64,000 nucleotides of DNA from Permianibacter aggregans (GTDB lineage Bacteria; Pseudomonadota; Gammaproteobacteria; Enterobacterales; Permianibacteraceae), in NCBI RefSeq assembly GCF_009756665.1, contig NZ_CP037953.1, forward strand, positions 806,001-870,000. Reading direction: 5' to 3'. Made by a program: the position numbers and the translations under genes. This document shows, one piece after another, positions 41,540 through 49,556 of the stretch (positions are counted from its first letter, which is position 1; each line of letters opens with the position of its first letter). The notes beneath the pieces are model-generated. The model was not told the origin of the DNA, made no database searches, and was given only the letters and a program-made list of their open reading frames with translations.

Positions 41540-42259
41540 TCAAGCCGCCTGCTCGCGACGGCTTGGGCTCGGCAGGCCCACCGGTATGCTGACCAGACGC
41601 GGTTTGCGCAAACGGATCGGCGTCATCGGCATTTCCCGCTTTTGCGCGCACAGGCTGTAGCAGGCGCCGGCGAACGGCCAGGCTTTGGCACCGACGCGCT
41701 CGACAAACTCCCAGCGCTGCTGCCAACGCGGCGTTTTCAGCGGCGGTTTGTAGAAAAAGTGCTGCTGTTCTTCGACTTCGAAGCCGAGCAATCGCAACCA
41801 GTCCGTCACGCGCTGCTTGGCCAGAAAGCGGCTTTGCCAGAGCGGATGATTGCGCCGGCCGATATAACGACGTGCGCCCCACAGACTCCACGGGTTCAAC
41901 CCGACGATCAGCAAATGGCCGTCGCCAATAATCACTCGTTGCACTTCACGCAGCAGCGCGTACGGGTCGGCACAGAAATCCAATGTCAGCGGCAATACCA
42001 CGACATCGATCGAATCGGAACGCAGCGGCAAACGTTCTTCCTGACCAATGATGCGCCCCTGTTGGCTGGAAAGTGTGCAATGCAGCTTGGTTGGACTGGA
42101 ATCGTAATTTAAGCCCTCAGCCAGCGGACCCAACGACAGCAGATGGAAACCAAAACGGTTCCACAAAAGGTGATCAAGTTGTTGCTGGACACAGCGCTGC
42201 AGCAATGTCCCGGACGGCAGCCCGGACCAGTCTGTTACTTTCGTGCCAAGATTGCTCAT
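41540..42259 (-). CDS. SAM-dependent methyltransferase (YafS-like)
   Basis: The 239-residue class-I methyltransferase-like protein has a short N-terminal helix region and then a core with [31 protein letters not shown] (motifs for acidic loop and beta4/5) and [16 protein letters not shown] near 135-150. The glycine-rich SAM loop is not sharp. By its position between gloB and rnhA it corresponds to YafS of E. coli, whose substrate is unknown. It starts at ATG 42259, divergent from gloB by 46 nt. Confidence 0.85.
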   Translation of the reverse strand: MSNLGTKVTDWSGLPSGTLLQRCVQQQLDHLLWNRFGFHLLSLGPLAEGLNYDSSPTKLHCTLSSQQGRIIGQEERLPLRSDSIDVVVLPLTLDFCADPYALLREVQRVIIGDGHLLIVGLNPWSLWGARRYIGRRNHPLWQSRFLAKQRVTDWLRLLGFEVEEQQHFFYKPPLKTPRWQQRWEFVERVGAKAWPFAGACYSLCAQKREMPMTPIRLRKPRLVSIPVGLPSPSRREQAA

Positions 42260-42305
42260 CGTACTTGCGGTATCCTGAAGCCATTGGCAAGGAATGGGAG
42301 GAGAT

Positions 42306-43088
42306 ATGCTGCATGTTACCGGAATTCCGGCCTTTTCGGATAACTACATCTGGATGCTCGATGACGGCCAACATGCGCTGATCATCGACCCAGGCGACGC
42401 CACGCCGGTCTTTGAAGCCCTGAAAAAACGCCAATTGTCGCCGCTGGCGATACTGCTGACCCACCATCACAACGACCATATCGGTGGCGTCGATAAGCTG
42501 CTGAACGAGTACCCGGTACCGGTATATGGCCCGCGCGATGAACGCATCACGTTTTTGACCGACCCGGTCGGGGAAGGCGACCGCGTTCGCCTCAATGAAC
42601 TCCATCTGGATTTCAGCGTGTTGGAGGTGCCGGGCCATACCCGCTCGCATATCGCGTTTTACCACGACGGCAATAGCGCGCTCGACCGCTCACTGTTTTG
42701 TGGCGACACATTGTTTGCCGGCGGTTGCGGCCGCCTGTTCGAGGGCACACCAAAACAGATGCGCCACTCGCTGAACAAACTGATGGCATTGCCAGACAAC
42801 ACGGCGGTTTACTGCGCCCATGAGTACACCCAGGCCAACCTGAAATTTGCCCTGGCCGTCGAACCGGAAAACCAGGCGTTGCAGCAGCGTTACCAGCAGG
42901 TGAAAGCCGAGCGCGAGGCACAGCAATGCACCATTCCGAGCGAACTTGAAATCGAGAAAGCCACCAACCCGTTTCTGCGTAGCGAACAGAAAACCGTCAG
43001 ACAGGCAGCGGAGTCTCGGGCCGGCGAAACGCTGACCGAACCAGACCAGGTATTTGCGGTGATTCGTGACTGGAAAAACCGTTTCTGA
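42306..43088 (+). CDS. gloB: Hydroxyacylglutathione hydrolase (glyoxalase II)
   Basis: Glyoxalase II hydrolyses S-D-lactoylglutathione to lactate and glutathione. The 260-residue protein carries the metallo-beta-lactamase motif T52-HHHNDH (H53, H55, D57, H58), HTRSHIAFY with another ligand near 110 and FCGDTLFAGGCGRLFEG near 135. The first ATG of the frame (42294) lies in the ribosome site; ATG 42306 follows GGGAGGAG and is the right start. It lies between the yafS-like gene and mltD as in E. coli. Confidence 0.96.
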   Translation: MLHVTGIPAFSDNYIWMLDDGQHALIIDPGDATPVFEALKKRQLSPLAILLTHHHNDHIGGVDKLLNEYPVPVYGPRDERITFLTDPVGEGDRVRLNELHLDFSVLEVPGHTRSHIAFYHDGNSALDRSLFCGDTLFAGGCGRLFEGTPKQMRHSLNKLMALPDNTAVYCAHEYTQANLKFALAVEPENQALQQRYQQVKAEREAQQCTIPSELEIEKATNPFLRSEQKTVRQAAESRAGETLTEPDQVFAVIRDWKNRF

Positions 43089-43117
43089 GTCGATTGGCAT
43101 TATCTGGTCGCCATGGT

Positions 43118-43140
43118 GTGGAAATTGACCACATTTCCAC
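43118..43140. repeat. Inverted repeat before mltD
   Basis: GTGGAAAT and ATTTCCAC (8 bp, perfect) are separated by 7 nt (43118-43125, 43133-43140). It sits just upstream of the mltD -35 and may be a regulator site or the weak end of the gloB transcript; it has no T-run. Confidence 0.55.
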
Positions 43141-43149
43141 CGATACACT

Positions 43150-43178
43150 TTGACAGTACCAGGGCTGCTACCTACCAT
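43150..43178 (+). promoter_or_regulatory. Predicted sigma-70 promoter of mltD
   Basis: TTGACA (43150-43155) and TACCAT (43173-43178) are 17 nt apart. The -35 is perfect and the -10 matches four of six bases. Start near 43185, about 105 nt before the mltD ATG. Confidence 0.55.
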
Positions 43179-43290
43179 ACCCGCTTTGTTTGTCGTCGCC
43201 CGTTTCACCTGGGTGGCCAAGAATCATCGAATCAAGACACGGCGGCGACATGGCTCGCGGCCGTTTCCTGCAAGCAGTGGAGTTGTTGTT

Positions 43291-44910
43291 ATGCGTTGGG
43301 GAATTATTGCCGCCTCCTGTTGGTTTGTGTTGGCGGGATGCCAAAGCCTTAGCCCTGAAGCAACGCCTGCCAAGCCCGTCACGCCAGTCGCCAGTACAGC
43401 ACCGGAAGCCGCCCCCGAAAACGCCGCGACACCGGTTGCAGAGCCGACCAAGGTCGCTGCTGAAACCACCCCAGTCACCGAGCCGGAACCGATCACCAAT
43501 ATCTGGCTGCGCATCCAGCAAGGTTTGCATCTGCCGGATGTCGACAATGAAAAAGTCCGGGTTCAGCGCGACTGGTATATCCGTAACCAGGCCTATATGG
43601 ACCGCGTTGCCGAACGGGCCGACTGGTACCTGTTCCACATTGTTGAAAGCCTGGAAGCGGCTGGCATGCCGCTCGATTTGGCGCTGCTGCCGATTGTCGA
43701 AAGCGCTTATCAGCCTTATGCCTATTCGCGCAGTCGCGCCGCCGGCATGTGGCAGTTCATCCCGTCGACGGGTCGACTTTACGGCCTGCCGATCAACTGG
43801 TGGCAAGACGGCCGTCGCGATGTCGTGCGCTCGACCGACGCCGCCATTCGTTATTTGAAACGTCTGAATCAAATGTTTGACGGCGATTGGCTGTTGGCGA
43901 TGGCGGCCTACAATGGTGGCGAAGGCACGATTCTGCGGGCGATGGAAAAGAACCGGAAAAAAGGCCTGCCAACCGACTTCTGGTCGTTGAATCTGCGCAC
44001 CGAAACCAGTGCCTATGTGCCGAAAATGATCGCGCTGTCGCAACTGCTGCGCGAGCCGGAAAAATACGGATTCAACTGGAAACCGGTGCAGAATGAAGTG
44101 CGTTTTGCCCGTGTTGCCGTTGGCTCACAAATCGATTTGAAACTGGCGGCGGAACTCGCCGGCATTTCCGCCGACACGCTTTATCAGCTGAATCCACACT
44201 ACGTGCGCTGGGCCACCGATCCGGAAGGTCCGCATGATTTGTTGGTGCCGGTCGAAAAAGCCGAGCAGTTCCAGTTTGCACTGCAAAGTCTGCCGGTGGA
44301 AAAACGCGTGCAATGGGGTGTTTACACGGTGAAAAGTGGCGACACGCTAGGCGGCATTGCCAGCAAACACAAAACCAGTGTCGCCCAGCTGCGCTCGACC
44401 AATAACCTGAAAGGCAATTTGATCAATATCGGCCAAACCCTGCTGATCCCGCGTCAAGGTGGCCAGCCAAATAAAGATACACGCCTTGCCGCCGAAAGCA
44501 GCAGCCCGCGTCCTGCCGCCAACGGTGTGCACACGGTACGTGAAGGTGAAAACCTGTGGTCGATTGCGCGCGCCAATGGTTTGTCGGTCAATCAGTTGCG
44601 GATGCTGAACCAACTGGCCGAAAGCGATTTACTGAGGCCTGGGCAACTGCTGAAAGTACATAGCAACGCCAGACTGGCCAGCGCCGCATCGAAACGTAGC
44701 AAAGAAGAAATACAACTGGCCGCCAATCCCCATCTGTCGGTCAAGAAAATCCAGTACACCGTGCGTAACGGCGATTCGCTGTCGCGCATTGCTGACAAGT
44801 TCAGCGTCAGTGACTTGAGCAAATGGAATCGCTGGGACAAGAATAAGGTATTGCGCCCAGGCCAGAAGCTGACCGTCTATGTGGATCAAGCGAATCTGTC
44901 TGGCGGTTAA
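43291..44910 (+). CDS. mltD: Membrane-bound lytic murein transglycosylase D
   Basis: MltD cuts glycan strands between N-acetylmuramic acid and N-acetylglucosamine, forming 1,6-anhydro ends. The 539-residue product has a lipoprotein signal (lipobox LAGC, C17), a Pro/Thr-rich linker and the GH23-type domain with catalytic E137 (LLPIVESAYQP) and RAAGMWQFIPSTGR. Three LysM domains (about 345-388, 412-455 and 490-532) follow. A longer frame back to 43150 exists, but ATG 43291 with GGAG upstream gives the lipoprotein signal. Gene order mltD-gloB fits E. coli, though there the two are divergent. Confidence 0.96.
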   Translation: MRWGIIAASCWFVLAGCQSLSPEATPAKPVTPVASTAPEAAPENAATPVAEPTKVAAETTPVTEPEPITNIWLRIQQGLHLPDVDNEKVRVQRDWYIRNQAYMDRVAERADWYLFHIVESLEAAGMPLDLALLPIVESAYQPYAYSRSRAAGMWQFIPSTGRLYGLPINWWQDGRRDVVRSTDAAIRYLKRLNQMFDGDWLLAMAAYNGGEGTILRAMEKNRKKGLPTDFWSLNLRTETSAYVPKMIALSQLLREPEKYGFNWKPVQNEVRFARVAVGSQIDLKLAAELAGISADTLYQLNPHYVRWATDPEGPHDLLVPVEKAEQFQFALQSLPVEKRVQWGVYTVKSGDTLGGIASKHKTSVAQLRSTNNLKGNLINIGQTLLIPRQGGQPNKDTRLAAESSSPRPAANGVHTVREGENLWSIARANGLSVNQLRMLNQLAESDLLRPGQLLKVHSNARLASAASKRSKEEIQLAANPHLSVKKIQYTVRNGDSLSRIADKFSVSDLSKWNRWDKNKVLRPGQKLTVYVDQANLSGG

Positions 44911-44925
44911 CGATATCCAATAAAT

Positions 44926-44951
44926 AAAAAGGCGCCTCTCGGCGCCTTTTT
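44926..44951. terminator. Bidirectional terminator between mltD and nhaC
   Basis: GGCGCC/GGCGCC stem (44931-44936 with 44941-44946), loop TCTC, flanked by five As and five Ts; the genes on both sides converge on it. Confidence 0.9.
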
Positions 44952-44965
44952 ATTGCTTAATGGTT

Positions 44966-46438
44966 TTATATAGCCCGCAACAGTGCCAGTTCTTCGTCGG
45001 TCAAACGACGCAGTTTGACATTGAATAGCGCGTAGGTAATCGCGACCAACGGGTTCAACAAGTTGAAAATCGCGTACGGCAAGTACGTCAAGGTCGGCAC
45101 GCCAAGGGTGCCGGCCATAAAGGCACCGCAGGTATTCCATGGAATCAGTACCGAGGTAATGGTGCCGGCATCCTCCAGCGTTCGAGAAAGATTTTCCGGC
45201 GCCAAGCCGCGACGCTCGAATTCCGCTTTGAACATTCGACCGGGCAGCACAATGGAAATGTACTGATCAGCGGCGATGATATTGGTGCCGATGCAGGAAA
45301 GCACCGTCGCCGTGACTAGCGAAGCCGTGCCGCGGGCAATGCGCAAAATGCCGTTAACAACGACTTGCAGCAAACCGGTTTTTTCCAGCGAGGCACCAAA
45401 AACCATCGCGCAGATAATCAGCCAAATCGTGTTCAACATACTGGACATGCCACCGCGTGACAGCAATTCATCTACGGCGGCATTGCCCGTTGCCGAGGTA
45501 TAACCGCTGGCCAACACCGACCAGACGCCTTTCAGCAGCGCCCAGCCTTCGCCGCCCTGGAATTCGCCGACAAATTTCAGGATCACCGATTGCTGAAACA
45601 GCACCGCGAATAGGCCGCCAATCAACGCCGCAATGAAAATGCTCGGGAACGCCGGCACTTTTTTCACGGCCATGACAAACAGCAACACCACCGGTATCAG
45701 CACATACCAGGAAATATCAAAGGTCGAGGACAACAAATCGAGGCTGGCTTGCAGTGTGTCTTCGCTGACCGCCTTGTGCTGACCGGTCAGGCCAAAAATG
45801 ACGAAGACAATCAACGCGATCAAAATGCTTGGTGTCGTCGTCCAAAGCAGATGACGGATATGGGTAAACAACTCCGAGCCGGCAACGGCCGGCGCCAAAT
45901 TGGTAGTGTCCGACAGTGGTGAAATCTTGTCACCAAAATAAGCACCGGAAATGATCGCGCCAGCGGTAATCGCCGGCGACAGCCCCATTGTTTGTGCGAC
46001 ACCAATCAACGCGACACCGATAGTGCCTGCCGTCGTCCAGGAGCTGCCAATCGACACCGATACGATGCAGCAGATCAGACAGGTGGCAGCATAAAAATAA
46101 GACGGGTCGAGCAGCTTCAGACCAAGATAAATCATTGCCGGCACCGTGCCGCTCAGAATGAAGGCGCCGATCAACGCACCGACCGCGAGCAGAATCAGTA
46201 CGGCATTCAGCGACATGGTAATGCCGTCGATAATGCCTTTTTCCAGCTCCAGCCAGGAATGGCCATTTTTCAGACCGACAATCAACGCCAGGCCAGAGGC
46301 CAGCAACAGCGCAATCTGATTGGCGCCATAAGACGAATCGCTGCCATAGAGGTAAACCGACATTGCCAGCAGCGTTACCAACAGGGCAATCGGCAGTAGC
46401 GCATCCCACAAACTTGGCGCTTTTACAGCTTTGGACAT
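44966..46438 (-). CDS. nhaC: Na+/H+ antiporter NhaC family
   Basis: NhaC-type transporters exchange Na+ for H+, sometimes malate and lactate. The 490-residue protein has about 12 predicted helices and the family segments: MSLNAVLILLAVGALIGAFI, SVSIGSSWTTAGTIGVALIGVA near 130, SGAYFGDKISPLSDTTNLAPA near 165 and the late GNTCGAFMAGTL-like WNTCGAFMAGTLGVPTLTY. The frame starts at 46456, but ATG 46438 with AGGAAG upstream is chosen. A second Na+ exporter beside nhaB, 4.7 kb away, fits a salt-exposed habitat. The substrate is inferred from the family. Confidence 0.93.
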   Translation of the reverse strand: MSKAVKAPSLWDALLPIALLVTLLAMSVYLYGSDSSYGANQIALLLASGLALIVGLKNGHSWLELEKGIIDGITMSLNAVLILLAVGALIGAFILSGTVPAMIYLGLKLLDPSYFYAATCLICCIVSVSIGSSWTTAGTIGVALIGVAQTMGLSPAITAGAIISGAYFGDKISPLSDTTNLAPAVAGSELFTHIRHLLWTTTPSILIALIVFVIFGLTGQHKAVSEDTLQASLDLLSSTFDISWYVLIPVVLLFVMAVKKVPAFPSIFIAALIGGLFAVLFQQSVILKFVGEFQGGEGWALLKGVWSVLASGYTSATGNAAVDELLSRGGMSSMLNTIWLIICAMVFGASLEKTGLLQVVVNGILRIARGTASLVTATVLSCIGTNIIAADQYISIVLPGRMFKAEFERRGLAPENLSRTLEDAGTITSVLIPWNTCGAFMAGTLGVPTLTYLPYAIFNLLNPLVAITYALFNVKLRRLTDEELALLRAI

Positions 46439-46581
46439 AAAACACTTCCTGATCATTATCGTTATCGGCTCATGCCGCCTTCACCCCTCGGCGGACGGCA
46501 TGGCGTAAAAAGAAACAGGCGGAGTGTACGGCAACGGGCCTGGTCTATACAGCGGACTGCCGCGTTAATAAACCCATTGGC

Positions 46582-47490
46582 TCAGCCTTCACCACCAAAA
46601 TGCCGCTTGCCTTTGGCGCGCGCCAGTTGAATCTGCTTTTGCCGTTCGCGAAAACGGGCCCGCTGAGCTTCGGTTAGTTGATCGTGGCAACGCGGGCAGC
46701 AATAGTCCTGTTCATACTTGTCGCTCAGCTTGTCTTCGGCCGAAATCGGGCCGCGGCAGGCCGGGCAGAATTCGTAATCACCGCGCTGCAAGTCGTGATT
46801 GACCGCGACCCGGTTGTCGAACACGAAACAGTCGCCCTGCCATTTGCTTTGCTGCTTCGGCACCGTTTCCAGGTATTTCAGGATGCCGCCTTTCAGGTGA
46901 TACACCTCTTCAAAGCCCTGTTCCAGCATGAAGGCGGTTGATTTTTCGCAGCGAATGCCGCCGGTGCAGAACATCGCGACCTTTTTGTGCTTGCTCGGAT
47001 CGAGATTGGCTTTGACCCAGTCAGGAAACTGGCGGAACGACTGGGTTTTCGGGTCCATCGCGCCTTCAAAGCTGCCAATGGCCACTTCGTAATCGTTACG
47101 GGTATCAACGATGACAACATCATCGGCACTGATCAATTCATTCCATTGTTCCGGATTGACGTATTGACCGACTTGCTTGTTCGGGTTGATGCCCGGTACA
47201 CCGAGCGTGACAATTTCCTTTTTCAGCTTGATTTTCAGGCGGAAAAACGGATTGGTTTCGTCCAGCGATTCTTTGTGTTCGAGATCAGCGAACTCGGGTT
47301 GGCTATGTAAAAACGCCAAAAGCGCATCGATCCCTTCGCGACTGCCTGCGACCGTGCCATTGATACCTTCTTCGGCCAGCAACAAGGTGCCGGCCACGCC
47401 GTTCTGCTCGCAGACCTCCCGAATGCGGCTCTGCCAGGTGGGCAAATCGGTCAGTGTCACGAATTTATACAGTGCGGCTACAACGAACAT
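46582..47490 (-). CDS. trhO: tRNA uridine(34) hydroxylase TrhO (YceA)
   Basis: TrhO hydroxylates the wobble uridine of tRNA on the way to 5-methoxy/carboxymethoxyuridine. The 302-residue protein has the N-terminal ferredoxin-like part and a rhodanese domain with [17 protein letters not shown] near 128 and the catalytic loop [10 protein letters not shown] (C175, C181). Zinc-finger-like cysteines follow near the C-terminus (CPAC...CCPRCH). ATG 47490 is used rather than the in-frame TTG two codons earlier. It starts about 90 nt from the hairpin element at 47583. Confidence 0.94.
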   Translation of the reverse strand: MFVVAALYKFVTLTDLPTWQSRIREVCEQNGVAGTLLLAEEGINGTVAGSREGIDALLAFLHSQPEFADLEHKESLDETNPFFRLKIKLKKEIVTLGVPGINPNKQVGQYVNPEQWNELISADDVVIVDTRNDYEVAIGSFEGAMDPKTQSFRQFPDWVKANLDPSKHKKVAMFCTGGIRCEKSTAFMLEQGFEEVYHLKGGILKYLETVPKQQSKWQGDCFVFDNRVAVNHDLQRGDYEFCPACRGPISAEDKLSDKYEQDYCCPRCHDQLTEAQRARFRERQKQIQLARAKGKRHFGGEG

Positions 47491-48060
47491 GGTCAAAATC
47501 TCACAACGATACGGCAGCTTCTATTATCGGATATTCAGTCACCGGGCGTCAGCTGGAATTACCGCAGTAACGCTATAATGAAGGGGTTGTTGGCCTTTGC
47601 CAAATCACTGCGACGGAGTCGCCCGCAGCGCAGTGCAAGGAAAGAGGAGCGTGGTGTACTAAACGTACATGAGTGACGAATGACGCCGCAATGCGTTGCG
47701 GGCGGCCCGTCCCTTCGGGTTGCGCCCAAAACAGCGCCATGCCGCGTTGCTCGTCGCTCATTTGGGATGACCAAACCACTCTCCTCACGCCTTGCCTGAC
47801 GCCGTTTTGGGCTGCAACGCAGCGATTTGGCAAAGGCCGACAACCCCTAACCATCGACGTTGGCGGTTGCGCATAACTGAAACTCATGCACAAGAAGTAC
47901 GCCCGCGGCCAGATTGATATCAGCGAAATGCAAATCTGTGATCGGCTCACTGCCATCAGGTAGTGTTTTCAGCGACGATGACCTTATCGGTTGTCGTCAC
48001 GATCATGGGCTCTGATGCCGATTTCCGTGCCGACGTCGTCCCGCTCGGGCTCAAGGAGGA
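47491..48060. other. 570-nt gap between trhO and the 48061 gene
   Basis: The middle is filled by a 265-bp imperfect inverted repeat (47583-47847). To its left is a TATAAT (47574-47579) directed rightwards without a clear -35. To its right (47848-48060) I see no clear gene; a 25-codon frame (47886-47963) has no ribosome site. A good ribosome site (AAGGAGGA) closes the gap before 48061. Confidence 0.6.
47583..47847. repeat. 265-bp imperfect inverted-repeat element (MITE-like)
   Basis: The outer 24 bases match as inverted repeats with one mismatch (47583-47606 and 47824-47847, beginning GGGGTTGT). The next parts also pair in register, for example GCAAGG..GAGGAGCGTGGT with its counterpart near 47775-47795, and ATGAGTGACGA with TCGTCGCTCAT. 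The centre is a GC-rich hairpin near 47698-47728 (GGGCGGCCCG...CGGGTTGCGCCC). The whole therefore folds back on itself. It holds no gene. No target-site duplication was obvious. This is the usual look of a dispersed palindromic repeat, though a second copy is not in the window. Confidence 0.8.
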
Positions 48061-48396
48061 ATGATGCCCTCACCACAATTAACAAGCAGTGATCAGGACT
48101 TTATTTGGCAAGTCGTTTTGCGTGCGGCCGAACGTCGCGGCGGCCATGCCGAGTTGTTCAGCACGCCGTTGGAGTTTGAAGACGACGGTCAGCGTATTCG
48201 TTTCCACTGGCCGGACTGGATGCAGGAAATTCGCACTTATGTCTGCGCCAAATATGGCGAAAAAGACGCACAAAGCCTGCTGCTGGAAATTTTCACCGAC
48301 GTCATGAGCAAAGAAAAATTCGATGCCCGTCATAGCTGGGCAATCGATTTGGAAACCAGCGTTTTGCAACGCGTATCGGGCACCAGCCCACACTAA
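48061..48396 (+). CDS. Conserved hypothetical protein, 111 residues
   Basis: The small soluble protein has no signal peptide and no motif that I recognise. It is moderately acidic with a mixed helix pattern, e.g. FIWQVVLRAAERRGGHAEL, DDGQRIRFHWPDW and DAQSLLLEIFTDVM. AAGGAGGA directly precedes ATG 48061; the ATG at 48064 has the better spacing and could be the true start. It stands alone, with a hairpin after it (48408-48438) and another small gene 140 nt on. No function is proposed. Confidence 0.65.
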   Translation: MMPSPQLTSSDQDFIWQVVLRAAERRGGHAELFSTPLEFEDDGQRIRFHWPDWMQEIRTYVCAKYGEKDAQSLLLEIFTDVMSKEKFDARHSWAIDLETSVLQRVSGTSPH

Positions 48397-48407
48397 TCTG
48401 ACACCCT

Positions 48408-48438
48408 GGCCGTCATCACAACAACGTGTGTGACGGCC
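48408..48438. repeat. Hairpin after the 48061 gene
   Basis: GGCCGTCA...TGACGGCC with an inner CACA/TGTG pairing and one bulge gives a stem of about 12 bp. It has no T-run, so it may be a Rho-coupled 3' end or an operator for the next gene. Confidence 0.5.
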
Positions 48439-48535
48439 CCATTCCTCTGCTGTTGTTATCGTGCTTGCATTCAACCGACGGCTGTGTACAAATGGACACC
48501 GATCGCGTTGATCAACAACAAGAGGAAATCGATTG

Positions 48536-48787
48536 ATGTTCAGCGGTGAATCCTTTGACGAATTGATGGCGGAAATCCGTCTTTTGCTGCAATTTCCACG
48601 CAATAGCCGGATGGCTGGCATCAAATTACACCGCGACGCGGAAGCAGACATGCACCAGGCAGCGCAACGGCTGCATCAAAAAGGCATCATCAGCCAGGTC
48701 GATGGTGGTTATTTGACCGATCGCGGTATTGAAGCCGCCAATTATGCCCACTGGCTGGTCGATGCATTGAAACCAACGATGCACTGA
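48536..48787 (+). CDS. TIGR02647-type small protein
   Basis: The 83-residue protein matches the short family TIGR02647 of gammaproteobacteria: a helical start ([15 protein letters not shown]), [21 protein letters not shown] and the typical [15 protein letters not shown]. The pattern suggests a winged-helix-like fold, possibly DNA-binding, but no function is established. A TTG one codon before is in frame; ATG 48536 with AGAGGAA upstream is preferred. Confidence 0.8.
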   Translation: MFSGESFDELMAEIRLLLQFPRNSRMAGIKLHRDAEADMHQAAQRLHQKGIISQVDGGYLTDRGIEAANYAHWLVDALKPTMH

Positions 48788-48923
48788 GCGCTTGCGCCAT
48801 CTGCGCGAGCGCAACCCTCTTGATATACTCGTCTTCCTGAATGTTTCAGCCCGATGCTTCATCCAGAGAAGCGCGCGGCTCGTAGACAATTTTCCGTTCA
48901 TTTCGATCACAAGGAATCCCATC

Positions 48924-49514
48924 ATGTCGGCAATCAGCCATGATGCCCTGCGCCAACTTTTTCTCGACGCCCGTACGCATAAAGCCTGGCAGGACAAACC
49001 GGTCAGCGACGAAACCCTGCACCAACTCTACGATTTGATGAAATGGGGCCCGACCTCGGCCAATACCAGTCCGGCCCGTATGGTCTTTATCAAAAGCAAA
49101 GAAGCAAAAGAACGCCTGAAGCCGGCACTGTCAGAAGGCAATATCGAAAAAACCATGTCAGCACCGGTCACGGTGATTCTGGCTTGGAGCAATGAGTTTT
49201 ATGAGCACATGGCAAAACTGGCGCCGCATAATCCAGACACCCGCAACTGGTTTGCCGGCAAAGAAAAAGCCATTTTCAACACCGCGTTTCGCAATAGTAG
49301 CCTGCAGGGTGCCTATATGATCATCGCCGCGCGCGCGCTCGGCCTCGATTGCGGCCCCATGTCCGGGTTCAGTGAGAAGAAACTCAACGAGGAGTTTTTT
49401 CCGGACGGCAAATGGCAGGCGAACTTTCTCTGCAATATCGGTTACGGTGATGTCAGCGGTTTGCAACCGCGTGCACCGCGTCTGGATTTCGACGAAGCTT
49501 GCCGCGTGCTGTGA
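48924..49514 (+). CDS. Malonic semialdehyde reductase RutE-like nitroreductase
   Basis: The 196-residue flavoprotein of the nitroreductase fold resembles RutE/HadB, which reduces malonic semialdehyde (from pyrimidine breakdown) to 3-hydroxypropionate. It shows [20 protein letters not shown] at the start, [14 protein letters not shown] near 47 (FMN contact), [29 protein letters not shown] near 120 and the C-terminal [12 protein letters not shown]. The frame begins at 48792, but ATG 48924 after AAGGAATCC is the family start. No other rut genes are nearby, so the substrate is uncertain. Confidence 0.9.
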   Translation: MSAISHDALRQLFLDARTHKAWQDKPVSDETLHQLYDLMKWGPTSANTSPARMVFIKSKEAKERLKPALSEGNIEKTMSAPVTVILAWSNEFYEHMAKLAPHNPDTRNWFAGKEKAIFNTAFRNSSLQGAYMIIAARALGLDCGPMSGFSEKKLNEEFFPDGKWQANFLCNIGYGDVSGLQPRAPRLDFDEACRVL

Positions 49515-49525
49515 TCGTGACGCCC

Positions 49526-49556
49526 AAAAAAAACGCGTGCCGAGCACGCGTTTTTT
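49526..49556. terminator. Bidirectional terminator between the nitroreductase and GGDEF-EAL genes
   Basis: CGCGTGC/GCACGCG stem with a three-base loop (CGA, 49541-49543), eight As on the left and six Ts on the right. It overlaps the stop codon of the minus-strand GGDEF-EAL gene by two bases. Confidence 0.9.

Noticed and set aside
47886..47963. 25-codon frame after the hairpin element
   Set aside because: No ribosome site, no similarity that I recognise, and length expected by chance.
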